Notes: generated from the sequence alone by a model not told the origin. A stretch of DNA of 64,000 nt from Bradyrhizobium sp. Ghvi (GCF_900115265.1 NZ_FOVU01000009.1:1-64000), one strand, 5' to 3'; numbered from the stretch's first letter, positions 42,591-52,039 are shown. A program made the numbers and translations.

Positions 42591-42717
42591 GGTTCCGTCT
42601 CAATCACTTTTGACTGAAAATGGCTATTGAAAACCCCCGGATCGAGCGATCGTGAGCACGTTACGGGATTAAATTTAGGCAAGTCTGTGAGGAGGGCCCC
42701 AAAAAGGGCCGCGCCAG

Positions 42718-44514
42718 CTAGAGACAGCCGTTTCTGCCCCGTTCGGGGCAGAACCTGAACGCGCTCGACAGGGTGAACAGGAAACGCGGGCTGCGGCGTT
42801 CATTGTCCGGCGCTCGGTAGCTCAAGGGAACGGCGACGCCGAAATCTGCTTGGAGATCGTGTGGCAGGAAAAACCGCACGCCGGCGCCCGCCGACGTCAG
42901 GGAAAGGCCGTCGCTCAGCCGGTAACCGTCGTTCCAGACGGCGCCGACGTCGCCGAACGCGTAGAGCTGGTAGCCGCTCCAGTAGCGGAAATTGAGCTTC
43001 TGGTTGAACCTCAGCTCGAGCGAGCCGGCAAGACCATTGTCGCCGCTGATCTCCGCCGCACCATAGCCGCGGCCAAAGGCTGCGCCGCCAAGGTAGAATT
43101 GTTGCGAGGTGAACAGCGGACGCGACGCGGTCTGGCTCGCTGCAGCCAGCTTGAGCGACCATGCGTCGTTGAGGGTCTGGTAGCGCGTGAACCAGAAGTT
43201 CAGCACCGAGAAGTTCGAGGACGCACCATCACGCGACAACAGATCGTCGTCGAAATGCGAAGCGCCGAAGATGTCGAGGCCCTGGCGATAGATCATCGTC
43301 GCGTAGTTGGTGCCGCCGAAGCCGTCCTGGAGCCGGTAATCGACAGTCAGACTCGCGGTCCTGATGTGATCGTTGTACCAGGGACCGTAAAGATCATGCT
43401 CCGACACGTTGCTGAAGGTCGTCGCCGCCGTCAGCACGAGCGAAGAAGATTGCGACTGCAGAGGGACGACGCTGGCACGCAGCTCGAACGCTTCCGTCGT
43501 GGTGATGTCGCTGACGAGCCGACGAGCATCGCCGGGCCGGACCGCGCTGTAGAGGACGGATGCACCAAGGCGCACGCCATCGACCCCGACGGGCGTGTCA
43601 TAGGAGAACCGGCCGAAGCCAAGCTCGCGCGGGTCGTTGGCGATCGTCGACAGGTTGACGGCCAGCGTGTCGCCAGGCGCAAGGTAGGAGTTGAAGGCAC
43701 CCGTCGCATAGCTCTGCCATGGACCGACCGAAGATGAGCCAAGATTGTCCAGGCCGAACGAGGTGAAGACGTGCCACGTCTTCAGATGGATGGTGAGGCG
43801 GAAGCGACCGGTCGCACCGCCGATCTCCTCCAATGCAGTATCGGTGATCCGAACCCCCGGCCGGCCGTTGATGAGGAAGAGCTGGCGTTCGATTGTTGCG
43901 AGGCGCGACGGCCGGTCGGCCAGGATCGGCCCCAGCATGGGCTTCACACCGAACTGCTCGGCTTCATCGCCTTTCAGGTTGGCCTCGACGATGGTGCCTT
44001 CGATCACCTGGATCCGGACATGGCCGTCAGCAATGTCCTGCTGAGGCACGATCGCGCGGCTCAGATGATAGCCCTGGGCGCGGTAGAGATCGCTGATCGC
44101 GCCGGCGATCGCGGCAAGGTCGGCTTGCGAAACCTGCTTGCCGAGATAGGGCTGGTAAATGGCGGCGATGTTATCGGGCGGGATGGCGTGGGCGCCGCTG
44201 ACGTTGATGCCGCGCAGCACGAACTGTGGTTCGGTGTCTCCGCCGGTTGGGGCTTGGCCGACCGAGGGCAGCTTCACCGGAGGCCGGCTCAAGGATTCCT
44301 GCTCGGTTTGGTTTTCGAAGTGTTTCTCCGGTTGGCGAGGATCGAACCCCGGCTGGTGGGCCTGTTGCGCGACCGCCTGTGAGGTTCCCGGAAACATCGG
44401 TGCGAGCAGCACGAGCGCGGCAGCTAGATACCGCCCGGCCGCGCCACGCGCGGGCCCTTCCCAGTAGTTCGACGGAGAAACCTGCAGGGGCCGGTAAGGA
44501 TTTGGTAGCCGCAT
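42718..44514 (-). CDS. TpsB-type outer-membrane transporter (ShlB/FhaC/HecB family)
   Basis: A 598-residue two-partner-secretion outer-membrane protein. After an export signal (ALVLLAPMFPGTSQAVAQ) and a charged linker comes a POTRA domain (about 95-180: FVLRGINVSGAHAIPPDNI ... YLGKQVSQADLAAIAG), then a 16-strand ShlB barrel (about 220-588). The barrel motif appears as SSAFRF near the end, followed by an unusual ten-residue tail CPERGRNGCL. No TpsA substrate gene is next to it. It is divergent from a FecR-domain gene with a Gly/Asn-rich tail. Confidence 0.92.
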   Translation of the reverse strand: MRLPNPYRPLQVSPSNYWEGPARGAAGRYLAAALVLLAPMFPGTSQAVAQQAHQPGFDPRQPEKHFENQTEQESLSRPPVKLPSVGQAPTGGDTEPQFVLRGINVSGAHAIPPDNIAAIYQPYLGKQVSQADLAAIAGAISDLYRAQGYHLSRAIVPQQDIADGHVRIQVIEGTIVEANLKGDEAEQFGVKPMLGPILADRPSRLATIERQLFLINGRPGVRITDTALEEIGGATGRFRLTIHLKTWHVFTSFGLDNLGSSSVGPWQSYATGAFNSYLAPGDTLAVNLSTIANDPRELGFGRFSYDTPVGVDGVRLGASVLYSAVRPGDARRLVSDITTTEAFELRASVVPLQSQSSSLVLTAATTFSNVSEHDLYGPWYNDHIRTASLTVDYRLQDGFGGTNYATMIYRQGLDIFGASHFDDDLLSRDGASSNFSVLNFWFTRYQTLNDAWSLKLAAASQTASRPLFTSQQFYLGGAAFGRGYGAAEISGDNGLAGSLELRFNQKLNFRYWSGYQLYAFGDVGAVWNDGYRLSDGLSLTSAGAGVRFFLPHDLQADFGVAVPLSYRAPDNERRSPRFLFTLSSAFRFCPERGRNGCL

Positions 44515-44643
44515 GATTTTTCATAGTTTTTTATGGTCAATGATTGGTTAACGCGCCCTCGGGACTCCCTGGCTCCTGCTAAGCCAATCTTGAGTGATTT
44601 CGGATACGGGTCAGGCTCACTGTCATTCACACTGGGGGCCGTC

Positions 44644-45858
44644 ATGATTGTCCGAATTGGAGTGCGGTGCGTCTTGATGGCCGCGCTGATCCTGGGAACG
44701 GCGGCCGGCGCATCGGCTGCGGATGACGGCGTCTGGTCGGTCAGCAAGTCATCGGGCGAGGTCTGGCTCGCCACCAACGGCGCCCAGCAGGTGTCGTTGA
44801 GCCAGGAAGAGGCTCTGAAGCCGGGCGATACCATTCGCACCGGTCATAACGGACGCGTCCTGCTCGTTCGCGGCGAAGAGACGATTCTGATCTCGCCCAA
44901 CTCGGTGGTCGGCGTGCCGGCCGAGAAGAAGGAGGGACTCTCGACCACCATCATCCAGCAGGCCGGCTCGATCCTGCTCGAGGTCGAGAAGCGCAACGTC
45001 AAGCATTTCGAGGTCGAGACGCCCTATCTCGCCGCCGTCGTCAAGGGAACGCATTTCAGCGTCACAGTGGGCGCAGGCAGCACCAAGGTCGGCGTGCTCC
45101 GCGGCCAGGTTGAAGTCTCCGATTTCAAGACCGGCCAGGTCGCCCAGGTCATGCCGGGGCAGGTGGCCACCGCCTTCGAGCACGGCAAGCCGGGTCTCCG
45201 CCTCGATGGCCCAGGTACGCTCAATCCAATCGAGCAGGGCAAGCCGCGCGCCTCGACGATCGAGCGCGTCCCCGTGCCGAAGTCGGGGCTGTCGGCACCG
45301 CGCAATGCGGCGGACGGCCACATCATCCATGCGCTTGGAATGATCGACAAGGGCACCAAGACAGCCGGCACGCCGGCGCCATTGCGTCAGGCCGTTGAAG
45401 CTCACGCGCCCAAGGCCGGCGTGGTGCGCATTTCGAGCTCGCTCGGCGAGGTCAAGCTCAACGTCAACAAGGTCACGCATGGGCTTGCCCACGAGGCGGT
45501 CGCGCCGGGGCGGGTGCGTAATGCGAACGCCAGTACCCACACCGTGTGGAGTGATGGCAGGTCGGCGACGACGTCCCCGACCAACAGCTCGGCCGTCACG
45601 GCAAGCACCGAGAGCAGCAGCGCGGGCGCGGCCAGCTCGACTTCGGCGTCATTCGGTCAGTCGACTGCTGCGGCCGCCGCAGGCTCGTCCAAGGACGCGC
45701 CGAGCGGAAACAACGGTAACAGTGGCAATGGTGCCAACAGAGGCAACACCGCTAATAACGGCAACGGGGGTGCCACCGGCAACGGCAATAGCGGCAGCGG
45801 AAACGCTGGCAACGGCGGCAACCAGCGCGGTCCGGGGCCGGGCAGGGGACATCACTAG
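44644..45858 (+). CDS. Exported FecR-domain protein with Gly/Asn-rich tail
   Basis: A 404-residue secreted protein. Signal peptide to about residue 24 (ALILGTAAGASAAD), FecR-type beta domain (about 55-150: LKPGDTIRTGHNGRVLLVRG, VETPYLAAVVKGTHFSVTVG, VGVLRGQVEVSD) and a Ser/Thr/Ala-rich then Gly/Asn-rich repeat tail (about 320-404) ending GPGPGRGHH. No membrane helix follows, so it is not a FecR sigma regulator. Start at 44644 after GGGGG. The CHASE2 cyclase gene follows after 59 bases, a pairing seen in other bacteria. Confidence 0.88.
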   Translation: MIVRIGVRCVLMAALILGTAAGASAADDGVWSVSKSSGEVWLATNGAQQVSLSQEEALKPGDTIRTGHNGRVLLVRGEETILISPNSVVGVPAEKKEGLSTTIIQQAGSILLEVEKRNVKHFEVETPYLAAVVKGTHFSVTVGAGSTKVGVLRGQVEVSDFKTGQVAQVMPGQVATAFEHGKPGLRLDGPGTLNPIEQGKPRASTIERVPVPKSGLSAPRNAADGHIIHALGMIDKGTKTAGTPAPLRQAVEAHAPKAGVVRISSSLGEVKLNVNKVTHGLAHEAVAPGRVRNANASTHTVWSDGRSATTSPTNSSAVTASTESSSAGAASSTSASFGQSTAAAAAGSSKDAPSGNNGNSGNGANRGNTANNGNGGATGNGNSGSGNAGNGGNQRGPGPGRGHH

Positions 45859-45917
45859 GCGCATGCCACGAACATAGGGCGCTTTGGCGGCGAGGGTCGC
45901 CGGTGCAGGGGAGCAAG

Positions 45918-48656
45918 GTGAAACGCTATCGGCCACATATCCTTGTCGTGATCGCGCTGGCGGTCGTGCTGTCCACGGGATGGCACGGCGCGCTTCGCAA
46001 CGCGCTCGCGGATCTGCGCTTTGCATGGCAATCGCGTTCCGCCAGCGGCGACGTCGTCGTGGTGGCAATCGACGCGTCCTCGATCGATCAGATCGGCGTC
46101 TGGCCCTGGCCGCGTCGTCTGCACGCTGACCTCCTGCGCAGGCTCGAGGCCGCCGGCGCTCAAGACATAGCTTTCGACATCGATTTCAGCACGCCGTCGG
46201 ATGCTGCTTCCGACGAGGCCTTTCTCTCCGCGCTTCGGGAGGTCGGAGGTTCGACGATCCTGCCGTCCTTCAAGCAGCCGACGGCAAATGGTGGCGCGGC
46301 GCATATCAATCGTCCCCTGAAGCCCTTCAGCAACCAATCGTGGCCTGCCGTCGTCAATGTCGCGATTGAACCGGATGGGCTCGTTCGCCGCTACCCGGTC
46401 GGCGAGAGGCTCGGTGATGCCCGAATGCCATCCATGGCCCTCGTGCTCGCCGGGCAGGATGTCAATCGACGGCCGCCTTTCCTGATCGACTTCAGCATTC
46501 GGGCGACATCCATTCCCGGCGTTTCTTACGTCGACGTGCTGCGGGGGGACGCCGCGGTGCTCGACAAGCTAAGAGGCAAGAAGGTCATCGTCGGTGCCAC
46601 CGCACTCGAACTTGGCGACCGTTTCAGTGTCCCGAACGGCCGTAGCGTCGCGGGGCCGGTTCTCCAGGCCCTGGCGGCAGAATCGGTGCTGCAGAACCGC
46701 ATGCTGCACTGGACGTCCGACGTCAGCACGATCGCCGGCCTCGGCCTCATCTGCCTGCTGATGATGTATTCGTGGCGCCGTGTCGCTCCTGGCGCCCGCG
46801 TCGCGATCCTGATTGCAGCCGGAGCAGGCATCGAACTGACCGCATTTTTTGTGCAGCAACGTTGGCCGCTCGTGATCGATACGTCGCTGTTCCACATCGC
46901 GATCGTCGCTTATCTGGCGGCGATCGCGCTGGACGAGATCGATTTCCGCAGCCTGCTCGGACGCATCGCCGAAAGCCGCTTTCATCGCATTGCGATGTCG
47001 CTCGGCGATGGTCTGGTTTGCACGGACGAGCATCACCGGATCACGGTTTGGAATCCCGGCGCGAGCGCGATCTTCGGCTATATGCCGGCCGAGATGATCG
47101 GACGTCCATTCGAGACGCTTTGTGCGAGTCCTGCGGAACCCGGCACAAAGACGTTCGCCATCCGAGACGCTGCGCGCCAGGCGTTGCTGGTTCCCGGTGG
47201 TGCCGTTGTTGTCGAGTTCGAGGGGCGGCGCAAGAGTGGCGAAACCTTCCCGGCCGAAGCGAGCTTCTCGGGTTGGCAGGGAACGGACGGTTTCCAATAC
47301 GGCGCGATCCTGCGCGATATTTCCGTGCGGAAGCGCGAAGCCGAACGCGTCAGATATCTTGCCGAGTATGATGCGCTAACGGGGCTTGCCAACCGCAACA
47401 CGCTGCACGCGGGCCTGGCCGGTCTGATCGCTGCGGCGGAGCGGCGATCCTCCGAGGTCGTGTTGCTCGTGTTGGGGCTCGACGGCTTTCAGCAGATCAA
47501 CGACATGCTGGGACACTCGGCCGGCGACCTCGTGCTGCGAGCAGTGGCCGAGCGCCTGCGGATCGAAGCCGATAGCAAGGCGATCGTTGCCCGGCTCGGC
47601 GGCGACGAGTTTGCGATTGCGCTGGATTGCGCCAGCGAGCCGGTTGCCGCGTTCGCCGAGCGGATTGCGCGTGCGTTCGAGGCGCCGCTCGCAACGGGTA
47701 CGCGCCAGCATCGGGTCAGGATCAGCATGGGTGTTGCCGTCTACCCGGACGGTGGACAGAACGCGGACGATCTCCTCGGCAATGGCCATCTCGCGCTGAG
47801 CAAGGCAAAGCTGACGCGGCGTGGCAGTCATGTGATCTTCGAAAGCGCGATCAGGCAGGAGTTGGAAAACCGGCTGAGGCTGGAGAGCGAACTGGCGCTT
47901 GCAGCGGATCGCGGCGAGTTCGAGTTGTTCTATCAACCCCAGGTTCGTCTGACCGATGGCGGTCTGGTCGGAGCCGAAGCCCTGATCCGCTGGCGTCACC
48001 CGGTGCGTGGCTACGTCTCGCCGGGAGAGTTCATGCCGGTGGTCAACACCTCGGCGCTGTCCGAGCGGATCGCGAGTTGGGTGATGGAGACCGCCGCCCG
48101 CCAGGCACGTGCCTGGGAATTGTCGGGCAACGCCGTGCGCGTTGCGATCAACCTCTCGCCGTCGCAGCTCCAATCGGGCGATCTGGCGCATTCGGTCGCG
48201 GATTTGTTGAAGGCGACAGCGCTCACTCCCTCGCTGCTCGAGATCGAAGTCACCGAAGATATCCTGCTGCACGACGAGGCCGGGGTGCTCGACATGTTCA
48301 AGCGGATCCAGCAGCTCGGGGTGCGCATCCTGTTCGACGATTTCGGAACCGGCTATGCGAGCTTGAGCTATCTGAAGAAGTTTCCGCTCGACGGGCTCAA
48401 GATCGACCGCTCCTTCGTGCTCGATCTGCTCGCGGATTCCGACGATGCCGCGATTGTCGGCTCGACCATCGGCCTCAGCAAGCAGCTTGGCCTGACCGTC
48501 GTTGCCGAAGGCATCGAAAATCGCGCGACGGCCGACTTCCTGGTCAGCATGGGATGTGAGGAAGGGCAGGGCTATTTCTTCGGCCGCCCGATGCCTGCCG
48601 ATGCGTTCGAAAAGCAATTTCTGGCGGCCGAGCTCCAAGCTGTCAGCGCAGCGTGA
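45918..48656 (+). CDS. CHASE2-PAS-GGDEF-EAL cyclic-di-GMP enzyme
   Basis: A 912-residue membrane signalling protein. An N-terminal helix, extracytoplasmic CHASE2 domain (about 25-275), three membrane helices (about 275-350), PAS (about 355-470), GGDEF with an intact GGDEF motif (about 475-640) and EAL with EALIRWRHP and DDFGTGYASLSYL (about 655-905). Both cyclase and phosphodiesterase sites look intact. It would set c-di-GMP levels in response to a periplasmic signal, perhaps through the FecR-domain protein encoded just upstream. The start is GTG 45918 after GGGGAG; GTG 45903 is an alternative. Confidence 0.94.
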   Translation: MKRYRPHILVVIALAVVLSTGWHGALRNALADLRFAWQSRSASGDVVVVAIDASSIDQIGVWPWPRRLHADLLRRLEAAGAQDIAFDIDFSTPSDAASDEAFLSALREVGGSTILPSFKQPTANGGAAHINRPLKPFSNQSWPAVVNVAIEPDGLVRRYPVGERLGDARMPSMALVLAGQDVNRRPPFLIDFSIRATSIPGVSYVDVLRGDAAVLDKLRGKKVIVGATALELGDRFSVPNGRSVAGPVLQALAAESVLQNRMLHWTSDVSTIAGLGLICLLMMYSWRRVAPGARVAILIAAGAGIELTAFFVQQRWPLVIDTSLFHIAIVAYLAAIALDEIDFRSLLGRIAESRFHRIAMSLGDGLVCTDEHHRITVWNPGASAIFGYMPAEMIGRPFETLCASPAEPGTKTFAIRDAARQALLVPGGAVVVEFEGRRKSGETFPAEASFSGWQGTDGFQYGAILRDISVRKREAERVRYLAEYDALTGLANRNTLHAGLAGLIAAAERRSSEVVLLVLGLDGFQQINDMLGHSAGDLVLRAVAERLRIEADSKAIVARLGGDEFAIALDCASEPVAAFAERIARAFEAPLATGTRQHRVRISMGVAVYPDGGQNADDLLGNGHLALSKAKLTRRGSHVIFESAIRQELENRLRLESELALAADRGEFELFYQPQVRLTDGGLVGAEALIRWRHPVRGYVSPGEFMPVVNTSALSERIASWVMETAARQARAWELSGNAVRVAINLSPSQLQSGDLAHSVADLLKATALTPSLLEIEVTEDILLHDEAGVLDMFKRIQQLGVRILFDDFGTGYASLSYLKKFPLDGLKIDRSFVLDLLADSDDAAIVGSTIGLSKQLGLTVVAEGIENRATADFLVSMGCEEGQGYFFGRPMPADAFEKQFLAAELQAVSAA

Positions 48657-48717
48657 ACCTGCCCGGCGAGCAGCTTCACGGTCGCACCGCCGGCATCACA
48701 GGCTCTCGTCACATGTG

Positions 48718-48740
48718 AAGGGCCGCAACGTGCGGCCCTT
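48718..48740. terminator. Convergent terminator hairpin
   Basis: Perfect 10-bp stem 48718-48727/48731-48740 between the c-di-GMP gene and the convergent DUF1236 gene, with a CTTCTCGTT tail on the + strand. Confidence 0.65.
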
Positions 48741-48772
48741 CTCGTTCGGTCAGGTAGCGCCTTTCGAAAGGA

Positions 48773-49891
48773 TCAATCGATCTCTTCGATCACCCGGCGG
48801 TCTTGCGGCTCGACGATGTAGGTGTGGCTGTCCCGGTTGATGTACCGGTACTCGCGAAGGGTCGGAGCATCCCGATACACTTCTTCCGGAAACGCCTCGA
48901 TCTCCACACCATCCGGCACGCGCTCGCCGGTCCGGATCTCGGTGCGGACTGTGCTGCCGGTGGTCCGCCGCTCGCGCTCGACCGGGCGCGCCTTGGCGTG
49001 TTTGCGGATCACCTCGCGGTCGCGATCGCTGAACGTCGTCTTGCGCTTCTCGGTAGGTGCCGGCGCGGCTGCAGTCGACCGGCCGGAGTACGGCAGGACG
49101 GCCACGATCTTGTCGCTGGACGGCTCAACGATCACGATCTCGTCCTTCACCAGGACGAAATTGTAGCCCCGGTATTGCGGCACGATCTCGGCGACATCGG
49201 CCGGCAACGGCTGCAGCCTCACATCGCGCGGCACGACTGTGCCGACCGACAGCGAGAAGTTCACGTTGGTCAGCGGCTGCACATTCAGGTGCGAAATCGA
49301 CGAGCTGATGCGGGTCCGCTGTTGATCGTTGATGTTCACGGACGCATTCACATTGGTGTTCGACGAACGATCGGCCGTGGTCTGCTGGCTGTTAGGCTGT
49401 TGAGCCGTATTGGTCGACCCGCTGCCCGTCGGTGACTGCGCCTGGTTGGTGCCCGGCGCAGGCGGGTTGGCGCTTTGCGTCTGGGTGTTCGAAGAAGAGG
49501 GTGGATTGGTCCGCGCCTGGTTCGAAGGCGTGGCCGTCTGGTTGGCGGGCGGATTGGTCTGTGCCTGGTTGGTCGAAGTGCCCGAAGCCGGCGCCTGCGT
49601 CGTGTTGGTGGCGGCGTTTGGGCTCGATGTCTGGCCTGCGGCGGTCTGACCGGTCGAGGACGGAGACTGTGTCTGGGCCGAATTCGTCGAAGGACTGGTC
49701 TGCGCAGATCCCGAAGACGAGTTGGATGATGGGGCGGACGTCGAAGACGATGGCGTCGTGGTCGATGTGGAGTCCTGTTGACGCTGCGTAGCCGAGGGAC
49801 TGGAGCTCGATGTGCTCGGAGAAGATTGCGCGAACGCCGAAGTCGCGATCGCGACTGCAGCGGTGGTAGCGAAGAATAGACGCTTGTTCAT
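48773..49891 (-). CDS. DUF1236 protein with long Ser/Thr/Gln/Asn-rich segment
   Basis: A 372-residue exported protein. Signal peptide ending AFAQ (about residue 22), a low-complexity stretch of Ser, Thr, Gln, Asn, Ala and Pro (about 23-180), then a DUF1236-like domain (SLSVGTVVPRDVRLQPLPADV, GYNFVLVKDEIVIVEP) and a second one at the C-terminus (RTGERVPDGVEIEAFP, YRYINRDSHTYIVEP). Function unknown. The start at 49891 is fixed by AGGAGG. Confidence 0.9.
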   Translation of the reverse strand: MNKRLFFATTAAVAIATSAFAQSSPSTSSSSPSATQRQQDSTSTTTPSSSTSAPSSNSSSGSAQTSPSTNSAQTQSPSSTGQTAAGQTSSPNAATNTTQAPASGTSTNQAQTNPPANQTATPSNQARTNPPSSSNTQTQSANPPAPGTNQAQSPTGSGSTNTAQQPNSQQTTADRSSNTNVNASVNINDQQRTRISSSISHLNVQPLTNVNFSLSVGTVVPRDVRLQPLPADVAEIVPQYRGYNFVLVKDEIVIVEPSSDKIVAVLPYSGRSTAAAPAPTEKRKTTFSDRDREVIRKHAKARPVERERRTTGSTVRTEIRTGERVPDGVEIEAFPEEVYRDAPTLREYRYINRDSHTYIVEPQDRRVIEEID

Positions 49892-50050
49892 TTGAAACCT
49901 CCTAATACGGATGCCGATCAACCCTCGGCGCGACGCGTGGTTCCGATTCGGGAAGACTCGGCAACGGCGGGGACGTGTATTCTCGGAGAGACACGGATTG
50001 CTGCTGCGGCGAAGTGATCCGGAGCCGCCGCAGCCCGGACGAGCGGAACT

Positions 50051-51106
50051 TCAGTCGCCGCCTGCCATGGGCAGTGGCGCATGCGCGCGCATCAGTTCGC
50101 GATATCGGCCTTCGTAGGCGCGCGCCATCCGGCTCGCGACGAACCGCTCCTCGAAACGGGCGCGGACTCTCGTTCGATCGAGTCGACCAACCTCGCTGAC
50201 TGCTGCTATCGCCTGCTCCACGCCGTCCACGATGAAGCCCGTGACGCCGTCTTCCACGACTTCCGGCACCGAGCCCGAACGATAGGCGATCACCGGTGTC
50301 CCGCACGCCATCGCTTCGATCATGACCAGTCCGAACGGTTCCGGCCAGTCGATCGGAAACAGCAAGGCGGCGGCACCGGCGAGGAACGGCTGCTTGCGGA
50401 TTTCGTCGATCTCGCCGACCAGCTGGATGTTCTCGCTGTCGATCTCGGGTTCGAGCTTTTTCTTGAAATAGGCCGTTTCCGCGCGGGGGATCTTGGCTGC
50501 AATGCGCAGCGGCATTCGGGCGGCGCGCGCGATTTGGATCGCATCTTCCGGCCCCTTTTCCCTCGTGAGCCGTCCGAGAAAAGCCAGGTACGAGCCGCTC
50601 TCGTAGCAAGGCCGAAACAGATCCCCGGGCAGCCCGTGCGGAATTGTCGCAATCCAGTTGGCGTCCGGCAGCGGCCGGCGCTGGCTGTCCGAGATTGAGA
50701 CGAATGGGGCGTTCGGAAAACGTCCAACCACATCGCAAAGACCTGGAAGGTCGAGCCGGCCGTGCATCGTCGTCAGAAACGGCACCCCGGTCCGGCTCAG
50801 CACGGGCAGGGGCAGCCAGTCCACATGAGAGTGGATCACGTCGAAGTCGCGCGCATGCTCGGCGATGGCCTCGATCAGCAGCGCGCAGGCGGCGCTCGGA
50901 TCGACACCTCTGCGTCCCAGGCGCAGCGCCCGTGGCCACACTGCGTGGAGCTTTCCCTTCGTTTTCGAATCGCCGCTTGCGAACAGGGTGACGTCATGAC
51001 CCAGCGCAACCAGTTCGTCCACCAACCACGCGATCACCCGTTCCGTGCCGCCGTAAAGCTTGGGAGGAACGCTCTCGGCCAACGGTGCAAGCTGGGCGAT
51101 TCGCAT
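50051..51106 (-). CDS. GT4-type glycosyltransferase
   Basis: A 351-residue nucleotide-sugar-dependent transferase of the GT-B fold: N-terminal LAESVPPKLYGGTERVIAWLVDEL, then SGSYLAFLGRLTREKGPEDAI and the donor-binding E-x7-E motif in PEPFGLVMIEAMACGTPVIAY. Product unknown. It is the last gene of a three-gene operon whose first two genes encode small proteins; its ATG is four bases after the stop of the middle one. Confidence 0.92.
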   Translation of the reverse strand: MRIAQLAPLAESVPPKLYGGTERVIAWLVDELVALGHDVTLFASGDSKTKGKLHAVWPRALRLGRRGVDPSAACALLIEAIAEHARDFDVIHSHVDWLPLPVLSRTGVPFLTTMHGRLDLPGLCDVVGRFPNAPFVSISDSQRRPLPDANWIATIPHGLPGDLFRPCYESGSYLAFLGRLTREKGPEDAIQIARAARMPLRIAAKIPRAETAYFKKKLEPEIDSENIQLVGEIDEIRKQPFLAGAAALLFPIDWPEPFGLVMIEAMACGTPVIAYRSGSVPEVVEDGVTGFIVDGVEQAIAAVSEVGRLDRTRVRARFEERFVASRMARAYEGRYRELMRAHAPLPMAGGD

Positions 51107-51110
51107 CGAG

Positions 51111-51245
51111 TTAGGCCCCGAGCACAATCCGCAAACCGACCACGATGACCGCGGAGATGAGAAAGGAAATTGCGGCCAAGGTCCAACTCGGCCTTGTGCT
51201 TCCGAGGGCTACGCGCGCGACGAGCATTTTCATGCTCGTCAACAT
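51111..51245 (-). CDS. 44-residue single-helix membrane protein
   Basis: Starts MLTSMKMLVARVALGSTRPS and ends with one hydrophobic helix (WTLAAISFLISAVIVVGLRI) and VLGA. Its ATG overlaps the TGA of the upstream small gene (ATGTTGA), and its stop is four bases before the glycosyltransferase ATG, so it fits exactly in the operon. The tight fit is the main argument for a real gene; no family is known. Confidence 0.5.
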   Translation of the reverse strand: MLTSMKMLVARVALGSTRPSWTLAAISFLISAVIVVGLRIVLGA

Positions 51246-51448
51246 TCGTCTTCAGGAAGCTGGTGCAGGTAGGCTATCCCGAAGCTGGCGAGTTCTTCGG
51301 TATCGCTCTCGCGCTCTTCCCCTCTCCTGTGCAGGTGGCGCTCCAGCAGACAGCGCCGGCTGTCGTCAGCGTCGACATCGGGGTGCTGCGCCCGGTACAC
51401 CGTCCATGCGGTCTCCGCTGCGTTCTTCAAGACGACTTCGTCGACCAT
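51239..51448 (-). CDS. Small hypothetical protein, first in the glycosyltransferase operon
   Basis: A 69-residue acidic protein (MVDEVVLKNAAETAWTVYRAQ) with RCLLERHLHRRGEERESDTEELASFGIAYLHQL. Strong ribosome binding site GGAGGAGGGAG next to the ATG. Conserved-looking hypothetical in rhizobia; function unknown. Confidence 0.7.
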   Translation of the reverse strand: MVDEVVLKNAAETAWTVYRAQHPDVDADDSRRCLLERHLHRRGEERESDTEELASFGIAYLHQLPEDEC

Positions 51449-51619
51449 GCTCCCTCCTCCGGAGGCAGATCCAGTCGCTGCCAACTCAACGCACTTCGGA
51501 AAGTTTCCAGTTTTTCCCGATTTTAGACGAAGAGACGAGACACGCGGCGAGTAGCAACCATCGCTTGTTTTTCCCGTTATCGCCGGGGCGCAAGCAATGT
51601 GGATGTGAAAGGAATCTCG

Positions 51620-52039
51620 ATGAACAAGATTGCAATGTCGACACTGATGGTCGGCGCACTTGGTCTGAGCTCGATAGCGACGACGTCTCCCGCCGAAGCT
51701 CAGTGGCGCAGCTGGGGACCGGGCATCGCCGGCGGCCTTGTTGCGGGCGCCGTGATCGGCGGGCTTGCCTCCTCGGCCTATGGTTGGGGGCCTGGCTACG
51801 GCTATTACGGATACGGTCCAGGCTACTACGGCGCCGGCTACTATGGCGGCCCCTACGCTTACGACTACGATTACGGATACGATGCACCGTACCGTTGGGG
51901 CAGCGGCTACGCCACCACCTACTACACGCAGCCTGTTACCTACGGCTATCGCTATCGCCGTGTCGTGCGCCCCGCCTACGCCTATTACCGTGGGTCCTAT
52001 CCCGTCGTGCGGCACCATTGGCACCATCACCACCGGTGA
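51620..52039 (+). CDS. Exported Gly/Tyr-rich protein
   Basis: A 139-residue protein with a signal peptide (MNKIAMSTLMVGALGLSSIATTSPAEAQ), a glycine-zipper stretch (GIAGGLVAGAVIGGLASSA), Tyr/Gly repeats (GPGYGYYGYGPGYYGAGYYGG) and a His-rich end. It has the same design as the protein at 8785-9171. Probably in the envelope; role unknown. AAGGAA precedes the ATG. Confidence 0.8.
   Translation: MNKIAMSTLMVGALGLSSIATTSPAEAQWRSWGPGIAGGLVAGAVIGGLASSAYGWGPGYGYYGYGPGYYGAGYYGGPYAYDYDYGYDAPYRWGSGYATTYYTQPVTYGYRYRRVVRPAYAYYRGSYPVVRHHWHHHHR

Noticed and set aside
44749..45540. A 263-codon reverse frame opposite the FecR-domain gene
   Set aside because: Shadow of the secreted protein; no start site and composition as expected for antisense.
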